Below are positions 37,023 to 45,400 of a stretch of 64,000 bases of DNA, piece by piece (position 1 is the stretch's first letter; every line of letters starts with the position of its first letter). The stretch is taken from assembly GCA_016775335.1 (NCBI GenBank), contig JAEUGJ010000002.1, positions 28,744 to 92,743 of the forward strand, in the 5' to 3' direction. The translations under genes were made by a program, and so were the position numbers. This DNA comes from Mogibacterium sp. GTDB lineage: Bacteria; Bacillota; Clostridia; Peptostreptococcales; Anaerovoracaceae. The notes beneath the pieces were generated by a model. It was not told the origin of the DNA. It did not search any database and saw only the letters and a list, made by a program, of their open reading frames with translations.

Positions 37023-37161
37023 CTGTGTACCTTTTCTGATTCATCTTTTTGTTGACGCTGCAGCAGCTCATTGGCTGATTTCCGAATTCCTTGGAATTGG
37101 ATTTGCCCAGTCGCTCAAGGTACTCTTTCCATGATTTTTTAAGCTTTGCGAATAATTTCAA
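37015..37161 (-). CDS. LDCC-motif-like small putative metal-binding protein
   Basis: 48-aa protein beginning at a TTG codon, 7 nt after GGGGAGGAG. It has a basic amphipathic helix (KLFAKLKKSWKEYLERL) followed by FGNQPMSCCSVNKK, which matches the short clostridial proteins called LDCC-motif putative metal-binding proteins, here with SCC in place of DCC. The adjacent cysteines suggest metal or thiol chemistry. It is co-transcribed with CHAP and LysR. Confidence 0.65.
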   Translation of the reverse strand: MKLFAKLKKSWKEYLERLGKSNSKEFGNQPMSCCSVNKKMNQKRYTDV

Positions 37162-37191
37162 CGTTAATCTCCTCCCCTACTTTAACAATTT

Positions 37192-37200
37192 ATTGTACCA
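37192..37200 (-). promoter_or_regulatory. Promoter of the LDCC-CHAP-LysR operon
   Basis: Minus-strand TGGTACAAT, an extended -10 (TGnTACAAT), 30 nt before the TTG start codon. Confidence 0.5.
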
Positions 37201-37245
37201 CTTTGAACAGAAAAAAATTGATATAAATGTGAAAAATATAATCTG

Positions 37246-37950
37246 CGGCTCAGCCGCCGAGCGGGCCGCCTTCTCACTTTTTTCCGGCCCGGGGTTCGCG
37301 CTCCGAAACCGAGCTCATTGGCTTTACGGGCAGGCGGGCGCGAACCCTGCCGGCGGCCGGGCCGCCATCTTCCTTTTTTCCGGCCCACGGTTCGCGCACC
37401 GAAACCGAATTCATTGGCTTTGCGGGCAGGCAGGCGCGAACCTTGCCGCCGATCGGGCCGCCTTCTTCCTTCTTTCAGGCCCGTGGTTCGCGCACCGAAA
37501 CCGAATTCATTGGCTTTGCGGACAGGCAGGCGCGAACCTTGCCGCCGGCCGGTCCGCCTTCACCACTTTTTTCAGGCCCGCGGTTCGCGCTCCGAAACCG
37601 AGTTCATTGGCTTTGCGGACAGGCGGGCGCGAACCCTGCCGGCGGCCGGGCCGCCTTCACCACTTTTTTCAGGCCCCCAGTTCGCGCTCCAAAACCGAAT
37701 TCATTGGCTTTGCCGGCAGGCAGGCGCGAACCTTGCCGCCGATCGGGCCGCTTTCTTCCTTCTTTCAGGCCCGCGGTTCGCGCTCCGAAACCGAGTTTAT
37801 TGGTTTTGCGGGCAGGCAGGCGCGAACCTTGCCGGCGGTCGGGCCGCCTTCACTACTTTTTCAGGCCCGTTGTTCGCGCACCGAAACCGAATTCATTGGC
37901 TTTGCGGACAGGCAGGCGCGAACCTTGCCGCCGGCCCAGCGGCCGGCGGC
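37246..37950. repeat. Tandem array of seven 96-97-bp GC-rich hairpin units
   Basis: The marker TTCGCG recurs at 37295, 37391, 37487, 37584, 37681, 37777 and 37873, a period of 96 or 97 bp. Each unit carries the inverted arms GGTTCGCGC and GCGCGAACC about 35 nt apart plus a GGCCG-rich block and a T-run. Open frames on the plus strand span the array, but the mixed 96/97 spacing changes frame, so it is probably not coding. Flanked by hairpins at 37927-37950 and 37961-37986. Confidence 0.9.
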
Positions 37951-37960
37951 AAATAGAAAA

Positions 37961-37986
37961 GGGAGCTTGCGCCGGCGCAAGCTCCC
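37961..37986 (-). terminator. proC: proC terminator
   Basis: Perfect 26-nt palindrome GGGAGCTTGCGCC and its complement, followed on the minus strand by TTTTCTATTT. Confidence 0.8.
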
Positions 37987-38022
37987 CACATCTTAAAATC
38001 CCAATTAATTACCCCTACTCAA

Positions 38023-38814
38023 TTACATGCTTCTGGATTTCCGGGTGGCGGCGGACACGCACTTGATAGTCGCCGCACGGAAGCCGTTGTCTTCCAGGAC
38101 TTCACATCCTTCAATCGTGGTTCCGGCCGGGGAAGTCACCATGTCCTTCAGCTGACCCGGGTGCATCCCGGTATCCTTCAGGAGTTTCGCAGACCCCAGC
38201 ACCGTCTGGATTGCCAGCTCGTAAGCCACATCTCGGGTCAAACCTTCTTTTACGCCGCCATCGGCCAATGCCTCCACGAACATTGCCACGTAGGCCGGGC
38301 CGCCGCCGGAAAGACCGCAAGCCGCATCCAGATCGTAGGTTTTTACCCAGGTGATGGTACCGATAGACTCAAAGAGCTTCGTGGCAAAATCCCGCTCCGC
38401 ATCCGTCAGGTCGTTTTCCTTGCTGCATGCGAACGCCCCTTCAAAAACAAGGGCCGGGGTATTCGGAAGCAGCCGCAGAATACGAAATTCTTTTACCGCG
38501 CAGGCATCCCGGAGACGCTCCACGGACACTCCCGGAAGGATGGACAGCATCGCCTTGCCCTGCAGTCCCTTGCCGGTCTGCGCCATGGCCTCCAGCATCT
38601 GCTGCGGTTTTACCGCCAGCAAGGTCACGTCCGTGTTCGCGGTGACATCTTCATCGTCCTTCGCCACCTTCAGGCCGAACTCCTCCGCCGCTTTCCGCGC
38701 CGACTCCTTGATATCGTAGACCAGCACGTCTTCCTTTGCCAGAACGCCGCTGGCCACCGCACCTTTCACGATGGCACCGCCCATGTTTCCGAATCCAATT
38801 ACGCCAAATTTCAT
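38023..38814 (-). CDS. proC: Pyrroline-5-carboxylate reductase
   Basis: 263-aa enzyme for the last step of proline synthesis (P5C + NAD(P)H to proline). N-terminal Rossmann motif GFGNMGGAI; C-terminal helical dimer domain with LSGGGPAYVAMFVEALADGGVKEGL and MVTSPAGTTIEG. Length is normal. It starts 27 nt after the thiazoline hydrolase gene, so the two are probably co-transcribed. Confidence 0.95.
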   Translation of the reverse strand: MKFGVIGFGNMGGAIVKGAVASGVLAKEDVLVYDIKESARKAAEEFGLKVAKDDEDVTANTDVTLLAVKPQQMLEAMAQTGKGLQGKAMLSILPGVSVERLRDACAVKEFRILRLLPNTPALVFEGAFACSKENDLTDAERDFATKLFESIGTITWVKTYDLDAACGLSGGGPAYVAMFVEALADGGVKEGLTRDVAYELAIQTVLGSAKLLKDTGMHPGQLKDMVTSPAGTTIEGCEVLEDNGFRAATIKCVSAATRKSRSM

Positions 38815-38841
38815 CTCAAGTACCTTCTTTCTGTTTCTAAA

Positions 38842-39528
38842 TTAGAACTGTTCTCCCTCAAATTCCAAAATCCGATCGTATTCCGCCTGCCCAAAGAGCT
38901 TCACGTAATCCTGCACCGCCTTCCGGATGATTTCATCGGCACTCTCCGGGAACGCCTTCTGAATCTCATCGGTGATGGTGTAGTAGATGTGCGCCGTGTG
39001 GTAGTCGAAATCCCGCATGGCCGAAGTGCCCAGCTCCTGTTTCTTCCGGTTCATCTTCTCCAGGTCTTCCTCCGTCAGCGGCTGCCCCCAGTCGAACTCG
39101 CAGCGCTTACCGCCCCAGCTCATGGTCGGCACATTCGGTGTACAGACGAAATCCTCGCAAAACCCCTCGTACACCGCTTTGTCCACGTTCACGCAGTACT
39201 CCCGGCCGTACTCCAACAGGTCGTACTTGTTCCAGGCATCGCACCACGCACATTTGGCAATGTAACTCTTCAGGGTTGGCTCCGTCTCGTCGTATCCGAA
39301 CTCCATCTGGCCTTCATAATCCGGCTTCCACTCACCGTAGGCTTGGTTGGTCCACAGGGTAATCGGGTCCCCGTTGGCCTTCGCCCGAGCCGCCATCCGC
39401 ACGCCTCGCTCCCGACCGTACCGAATCATTCCTTTCTGGATGACCTCCCGGCCCTTCTCGCCCTCGGTTTCCACCGTGTATTTGCAAAGCAGTGCGAACA
39501 CGATTGCTTGATTTTCAATTCTCAGCAT
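38842..39528 (-). CDS. L-2-amino-thiazoline-4-carboxylic acid hydrolase-family protein
   Basis: 228-aa protein of the ATC hydrolase family (PF14196-like). Typical features: IQKGMIRYGRERGVRMAARA near residue 30 and the Cys-rich CAWCDAWNKYDLLEYGREYC. The founding enzyme converts ATC towards L-cysteine; members in anaerobes are mostly uncharacterised, so substrate is uncertain. Start behind AAGGAGG. Confidence 0.75.
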   Translation of the reverse strand: MLRIENQAIVFALLCKYTVETEGEKGREVIQKGMIRYGRERGVRMAARAKANGDPITLWTNQAYGEWKPDYEGQMEFGYDETEPTLKSYIAKCAWCDAWNKYDLLEYGREYCVNVDKAVYEGFCEDFVCTPNVPTMSWGGKRCEFDWGQPLTEEDLEKMNRKKQELGTSAMRDFDYHTAHIYYTITDEIQKAFPESADEIIRKAVQDYVKLFGQAEYDRILEFEGEQF

Positions 39529-39560
39529 TTGCCTACCTCCTTGGTTGCTTATTAGTACTC

Positions 39561-39589
39561 ACTATACGCTTTTCTGTCCCGCATTTCAA
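39561..39589 (-). promoter_or_regulatory. Promoter of thiazoline hydrolase-proC
   Basis: Minus-strand TTGAAA (39584-39589), 17-bp spacer, TATAGT (39561-39566). Confidence 0.7.
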
Positions 39590-39711
39590 TATTTTGCAGA
39601 AAAATTTATCCTATGTACCAAATTATATGCCTTCTCGCCCGCTTCCTCAACCGTTAATCCATCGATAAAAAGAATTCCATCCCGCGCCGGTTATCGATTC
39701 TATCAATAAAA

Positions 39712-39751
39712 GAAAACGCTGCTGCAGCAAAAGCCCCGCAGCAGCGTTTTC
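39712..39751 (-). terminator. Terminator of the AOR/uptake operon
   Basis: GAAAACGCTGCTGC and GCAGCAGCGTTTTC are perfect 14-bp arms, 20 nt after xdhC; followed on the minus strand by TTTTATTG. Confidence 0.8.
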
Positions 39752-39772
39752 TCAATTCGATTCTATTTCACT

Positions 39773-40801
39773 CTATTCCACACGTTCCAACAGCACTTCC
39801 GCATTTCGACAACAGGCCATGCCTGAATCATTTCCATCCACTCCGCTGTGGATGATTTTTCGTTTCTCGCCTTTTTCCATCATCTGAACAGCTTCCCGGA
39901 TTGCGTTTCCTTCCAGGACTCCGCCGCCGATGGTGCCAATACGGTTTTCGGAGGAATAAACCAGCATCTTAGTTCCCGGATTCCGGGGCGAACCGCCGCC
40001 GTTATCCACCAATGTGCACAGGATCCCGGCGGCGGGATGCAGGGCCTGACGCCCCAGCATCTCCCGGCTGTAGGAACACACCTCTTCCGCTCCGGAATTC
40101 TGCAGCTGAATCAGTTCCGCCATCACCGACACACCAATCTCCGCCGGGGTTTTCGCCCCGATGTCCAGGCCTACCGGCGAGTGGAGCTTTTCAAAATGTA
40201 CTTCCTCAATCCCTGCCTGTACCAGATTACTCCGAAGCGCTGCGATTTTCTTCGGACTGCCCAGCATCCCCACATAGGAGTAGGGTTTCCGGAAAATCTC
40301 CTCCAGGCAGTCTTGATCCATTTTATGCGCCCGCGTCATCACCAAATATTTGCAGTCGCCCGTATTTTCTAATTCCCTGATAGCTTCCCGAAATGGTTTG
40401 CACACCACCCGATCCGCCCCGGCCTCCTCTGCCTGCTTCGCGTATTCCTCCCGGTCTTCCAGAACCGTCACGTCCATGCCCAGTAGCTTTGCCATCTGAA
40501 GACACGCCAGGGCTACGTGTCCGGCGCCGCAAATAATCAGACGTGATTCCGGTTTCAACACTTCTGCCAGCCATCGCATGCCGGCCAGGTCCACGACTCG
40601 GTTCTGCTCACACCGCATCCAATTCCAAACTGCCGGATTCTCCAAATCCTCCTTCTTCAGTCGGCAATCCTCATTCCACCATATGATTTCTTTTCCGGAA
40701 AGAATGACTTTATCGCCTCTTTCCTCGTCCAACGAGCTAAGCACCAGCCCGCGACCTCCGTTCTGGAGCACTGCTTGAATCCCTTTGAAAAAATCCTTCA
40801 T
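39773..40801 (-). CDS. xdhC: XdhC-family molybdenum hydroxylase accessory protein
   Basis: 342-aa protein. A Rossmann domain (ICGAGHVALACLQMAKLLG near 90; YVGMLGSPKK; IGLDIGAKTPAEI-like segment) precedes a C-terminal XdhC/CoxI domain (GGGSPRNPGTKMLV, GTIGGGVLEG, Cys pair MACC). The order is Rossmann first, CoxI last, a layout seen in Firmicutes members and the reverse of the proteobacterial protein. XdhC proteins help load sulfurated molybdenum cofactor into hydroxylases. Here it is the last gene of the AOR operon, overlapping neighbour spacing (stop to ATG within 1 nt), which suggests a cofactor-maturation role for the AORs (inference). Confidence 0.85.
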   Translation of the reverse strand: MKDFFKGIQAVLQNGGRGLVLSSLDEERGDKVILSGKEIIWWNEDCRLKKEDLENPAVWNWMRCEQNRVVDLAGMRWLAEVLKPESRLIICGAGHVALACLQMAKLLGMDVTVLEDREEYAKQAEEAGADRVVCKPFREAIRELENTGDCKYLVMTRAHKMDQDCLEEIFRKPYSYVGMLGSPKKIAALRSNLVQAGIEEVHFEKLHSPVGLDIGAKTPAEIGVSVMAELIQLQNSGAEEVCSYSREMLGRQALHPAAGILCTLVDNGGGSPRNPGTKMLVYSSENRIGTIGGGVLEGNAIREAVQMMEKGEKRKIIHSGVDGNDSGMACCRNAEVLLERVE

Positions 40802-42391
40802 CTAATTCTCCTTCTGCCGGTCGAAATACCGGTACAACACTTTTGTGAACGGCGGAATATCCGTTTTCTGTGCCGCTTTCCAACGTCGCTCCTTCAGCTC
40901 CCACTCTTTCTCGATACATTCCCGTGCATCCAGAATCAGTTCTTCCGGCGTCACCTTCACTCCGGTGCGCTCTTCCGTCATCTTAGCCAGGAGCTCGAAA
41001 CTTTCCGGATTATCCAGCAACGCAAAAGAAGTGAAGATGCAAAGCCCCAGATTCTCCAGCACAAAGATTTGTGCATACAGCAATTCCAGTCCACTGAGAT
41101 TTGCCAGAGCCGGATACGCATTGTTCATCTGAATTTGGAAGAGATGTTCGTCATCGATGGCTTCCTTATCCAGCCATTTGCGGAGATCCTTTTCTCCGTA
41201 CAAGGACGCCACGCCAAATGTCCGTGACGCAATGACCCGACCGACCAAGGTTCCCTTTTCGATTTCGTCCAGCCATTCCAACAGGTGCTTCTCCCCGTGT
41301 TCGATGCCGTTTGCTTCCGCAAAAACCTTCGCGGCGGTGACAAACTCCGTCCCCACGATGCAGATATCTGTCGCCTTTCTCTGAATTGCCGTCGCCAAAT
41401 CGTAATCACTAAGTCCGAAGCAGTTCACCAAAGCGGCGTTCACTTCGCTCTCCGCCGGAGAGGAATACTGCCGCCCTTCATAATCCGAATGACGGTTCAG
41501 GCATCCGATGGCGCACATGGGCGCACAGGTATAATTGATTCTCTGACGTTTCTTCTCAATCGGTGTCATCGCCTTCCGCACTCCGTGCTTCTGTTCCTTC
41601 CGCGGTTCCATGCCGTCCAGTGTCCGGCCGCTTTTCAGAATTTTCAGCAGCGTAATGGAGCCATAGCCCGGAAGGGCATCTCCGCAGATTTCATCTTGTG
41701 TAATCACGCGAGTCAGCTGCTTGCTGTATTCCCAATAAGCATCCGGATGCGCGCATTCCCGAAGAAAGGAGCCCTTTGCATCCACCACCAACGCCTTCAG
41801 ATTCTTTGCCCCGAACACATCGCCGAAACCACTTCGCGGGCTGTGATATTCCGGCGAGCCTTCCGGATATGTGCAAAAGAAACTTGCCAAAGACATTCGC
41901 CGCACACCGGTCTCGCAGATTCCCAGCACCGCACTACCGTGAGAATACTTATTCCGCAGTGCATGAACGATTTCACCGGCATGGGATTTCGCCAATTCCG
42001 GGCATCTTTCAAAAGCAACGCCCGTCTCGTCCAGATGGATTACCGTATTCGGTGCCGATGCTTTTCCCGTAATCACGATTCCGGCGAGTCCCAGGCTTCC
42101 CAGCTTTTGAGGCATATTTCCGGTGGTATTGCACAGCTGCAATCCCCTTCCTTTGCCTTCCGCCGTGCCTATAAACATCCGGTTTCCGCTGGGGGTCTTG
42201 CATCCTACCAGCAATCCCGGTGTCAGCACGATTACGTTTTCCGAATCATACCGGTCCGTCTCCAGACCGGTATGATCCTCAATCAGTTTCGCCGCAAGGC
42301 CTCTGCCGTAGGGAACGCCCTTCTTGAACTCATAGGGTTCCTTCCGGCACTTTTCTGTGGTCAGATCGATATGCAGAATAAATTCACTCAT
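40802..42391 (-). CDS. Aldehyde:ferredoxin oxidoreductase-family protein (AOR-1)
   Basis: 529-aa AOR-family protein; canonical members bind a tungsten bis-pterin and one [4Fe-4S] cluster and oxidise aldehydes with ferredoxin. N-terminal AOR fold signatures: YGRGLAAKLI and LTPGLLVGCKTPSGNRM; also LGLAGIVITGKA. Cluster ligands: CAPMCAIGC near 290 with a distal Cys in ENLGLCIFTSF near 462. Spacing is CX3CX3C rather than the classical CX2CX3C, and the protein is shorter than the usual 600-700 aa. Substrate unknown. It follows a 1426-aa surface protein and precedes xdhC in the operon; AGGAGT precedes the ATG. Confidence 0.85.
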   Translation of the reverse strand: MSEFILHIDLTTEKCRKEPYEFKKGVPYGRGLAAKLIEDHTGLETDRYDSENVIVLTPGLLVGCKTPSGNRMFIGTAEGKGRGLQLCNTTGNMPQKLGSLGLAGIVITGKASAPNTVIHLDETGVAFERCPELAKSHAGEIVHALRNKYSHGSAVLGICETGVRRMSLASFFCTYPEGSPEYHSPRSGFGDVFGAKNLKALVVDAKGSFLRECAHPDAYWEYSKQLTRVITQDEICGDALPGYGSITLLKILKSGRTLDGMEPRKEQKHGVRKAMTPIEKKRQRINYTCAPMCAIGCLNRHSDYEGRQYSSPAESEVNAALVNCFGLSDYDLATAIQRKATDICIVGTEFVTAAKVFAEANGIEHGEKHLLEWLDEIEKGTLVGRVIASRTFGVASLYGEKDLRKWLDKEAIDDEHLFQIQMNNAYPALANLSGLELLYAQIFVLENLGLCIFTSFALLDNPESFELLAKMTEERTGVKVTPEELILDARECIEKEWELKERRWKAAQKTDIPPFTKVLYRYFDRQKEN

Positions 42392-42403
42392 ACAACACTC
42401 CTG

Positions 42404-45400
42404 TTATTTCTTGATTTTTACCGACTTCACCGCAGAATATGCGCTGTAGACGGTCTTCCCGTTCACCTTGCTGAGGCTCCGGATTTTGTAATAATAGGTT
42501 TTCTTTTTCTTTAGCTTCGAATTGGTATAGGAAACTGCGGAACCCTTGGTCGTTGTTACCTTCTTAAAACCGGACTTTTTCTTCGTCGACCGGTACACCT
42601 GTATGCCAGTCGCCCCGGACTGCTTCTTCCATTTCAGCACCGCTTTTTTCTTCTTCGTATTCTTCACGCTTGAAACAGATGGTTTGTTCAAGCCCATCCG
42701 GACGTTCAGAATATTGGAATCGGAACCGGAATAGATATTGCCGAAGCCCAGGTCCTTCTGTACCCGGATTTTGTAATAGTACCAGCCGCCCGGCGTCCGT
42801 TTTGTATCGGTATACTTTGTGGAGGACCCGGAAGCCGTGCATATCTTGGAATACTTTCCGGTCTTCGATGTGCTTCGGTACACCTCGTATCCCTTCGCTC
42901 CGTCAACGCCTTTCCACTGCAGCAACACCGCTGTGGTTCCGGATTTCTTGATTCCGGTAAGCGTTCCGGCAGGGATATCCGCTTTAAAGGACGGATTCTC
43001 CCATGCCAGAATCGGGTATCCGCTGTTGCACTGCTCTCCATCCGGGATATAGGCACTTCCCAGCTTTGACACGCCGGCTTTCAGTGCCGCATCGGTCAAG
43101 TCGATCAATCCTTGATGCGCAGAATTTTTCGTTCCGTTCACTCGATTTTCCGACACGTAATTGTTTTTAAAGTTGTTATCGGACCCCTCTGCAATAAAAG
43201 CATCTCTTTTTACCGCAGAAGATTCCGGCGAGTCCGCCGTAACCGCCCCGGCAGAATAGCAGTTCGTCACCGCGGCCTTCGCCAGCGCCATGTTCTCCGT
43301 CATGTTCATAAACCCGGAGGCGGTAGTTCTGCTTCCTGCCGTCACATCTCCGGTGCTGTAGCAATCCGTGATTTCCGAAGTTCGCTTATTGATGAAACCC
43401 ACCAGACCGGCTGCGTACTTTAAGTAACCCGTACCGGACACCTTGCCTCGATTCGAGCAGCGATTCATGGTCAGAATTCCCTCCGCCGTTCCCACGATGC
43501 CGCCGCAAGCACCGGTATCCGATGCACCGGACCGGGTGTTCTGGGAAGCGGACACGTTTCCTTCATTTCTGCAATTTGCAAGGGTCACCGGAGCCACGCA
43601 ATACCCCAGGATTCCGCCAACGTATTGGTGCGTGCCGGTAATGCTTCCCTGCATCCGGCAATTCTCGATTTTCACATCGTCGATGCCCAGGAAAGATGTG
43701 GTTCCCATTACGCTTCCCACGATGCCGCCCAGCTCGCTCATTCCCGTCATATTCCCCATGGCGGTGCAGTTTCGAATCACGGTGGTTCCTTCCCCGCGGC
43801 CCACGATACCGCCGGTCTCTTTGGAATTCTTCACCTGAATATCGGTGGTGCAATTCTCCACAGTGGTATTGATGGCTCTTCCCACGATACCGCCGCTGTA
43901 CCCGGCAGCCGCAAGGAAATTTCCTTCCACCTTTACATTTTTGATAACCGCATTTTCCGCAACGCCGATTAATCCGCCAAAGGTCCCGCTGATTTTACCG
44001 TATACCGGATTGGAGAAATTCACGTTGATATTCTTCACGGTATGCCCTTGACCATCGAAGGTTCCACGGAACGGATCCCCCGGATTTCCGACCGTTCTCC
44101 ACAAACGAGCCCCTTCCGTGCCATCATCGTTCCGAAGATCGATGTCTGCGGCCAGACGAATCGTCTTTCCTTTGAAATCCGTGCCATCCATGTCCACGCC
44201 GTCGGAAATCAGCAGCGCCATTCCCGCCAGTTCCCGGGCATTATGAATGGTGTAGGTTTTGTCCTTCTCATGTCCGCGATACCAGGAAACATCCGCCTGA
44301 GTCATCCAATCCTTCTTTTGGATTTTCGGCTCCATAATAACGGTCACGTCGCCTTTTCCGGTCACTTCCAGCGTATCGCTGCTCCCCTCGGCTAGTTGCG
44401 CGGAGTTCTCCTCCTTGGAAGTCGGTTTTCCGAATTTCCCGCTGTATTCGTAATTCACATCGTTCGGCACCGCATCCTTGTTCAGGGTTCCGGTCACCTT
44501 CAACCGATCCCCCTGATAGATCTGCGCGCCGTCCTTCAGCGTTTCCTGAACCTCCCGATGATCCTTTCCACTGTACACCCGGCTCACATGGATGACGAAG
44601 GAACTATGGGTCGGAATGGTCAGCTTCGCTGTCTTTACCGAAACGAAATTCGCGGAGATCTCCGTATCCCCGGTTACTGTGTAGAAGTCCCGGGATATTT
44701 CTTTTCCGTTTGCGGTAAAAGAACCCAAGCGGTATCCGGAGGTGGGCGCAGCTTCCAATTCCAGCGTGCTTCCGTACGGAACCGACACGGAGGAAGATAC
44801 TCCGGAAGCCGTTACGGTTCCCTGCTCCGGATTCTTTATCGTAACGCTGCATTGGTCTGCCGGAATTCCGCTCTTCTCAAAATACAGCACCGGGTGCTCT
44901 GTCCCTTCCACGAATACCGCACCGTTTCGATTCAATCGCTCCACCGTGGAAGCACTCTTCATCTCCGCCTTGGAAATTCCGTCTACCTCTTTCACGATGG
45001 CCTTGCTCTCATCTCCGGTATTGAAACCGGTTTTCTTCTCATCTGCTTTTTCCGGATTCAGATACAGACAGTTTTCCACGGTGTATCCCGCACCGGACTC
45101 TCCGTCTTTGCCGATTTCCTGTCCGGCATACGCATTGTTGGATTCCTCGCCGCCGGAAGTCACACCGGCATTTTCAACGGTTCCCACATTGAAGCAGTTG
45201 ATGATATCCGCTGCAGCGTAGTTGTATCCGTTGCTGCCCACGATTCCGCCCACTTCCTCATAGGTAGCGGCGATATGGCCGGCGTTGTAGCAATTTCGAA
45301 TGATGGAATTTCCCCACGGCGCACCGACGATGCCGGCACAACCCCGCATATCCGTGGAACGAACCGTCGCGTAGTTGGCACAGTTCTCCACAATGCAAGA

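Noticed and set aside
37091..37996. Repeat protein encoded by the tandem array on the plus strand
   Set aside because: Units alternate between 96 and 97 bp, which shifts frame, several frames are open at once, and there is no ribosome site.
39773..40801. Domain order of XdhC as a novel permutation
   Set aside because: A Rossmann-first, CoxI-last order is, to my knowledge, also found in other Firmicutes XdhC-family proteins.
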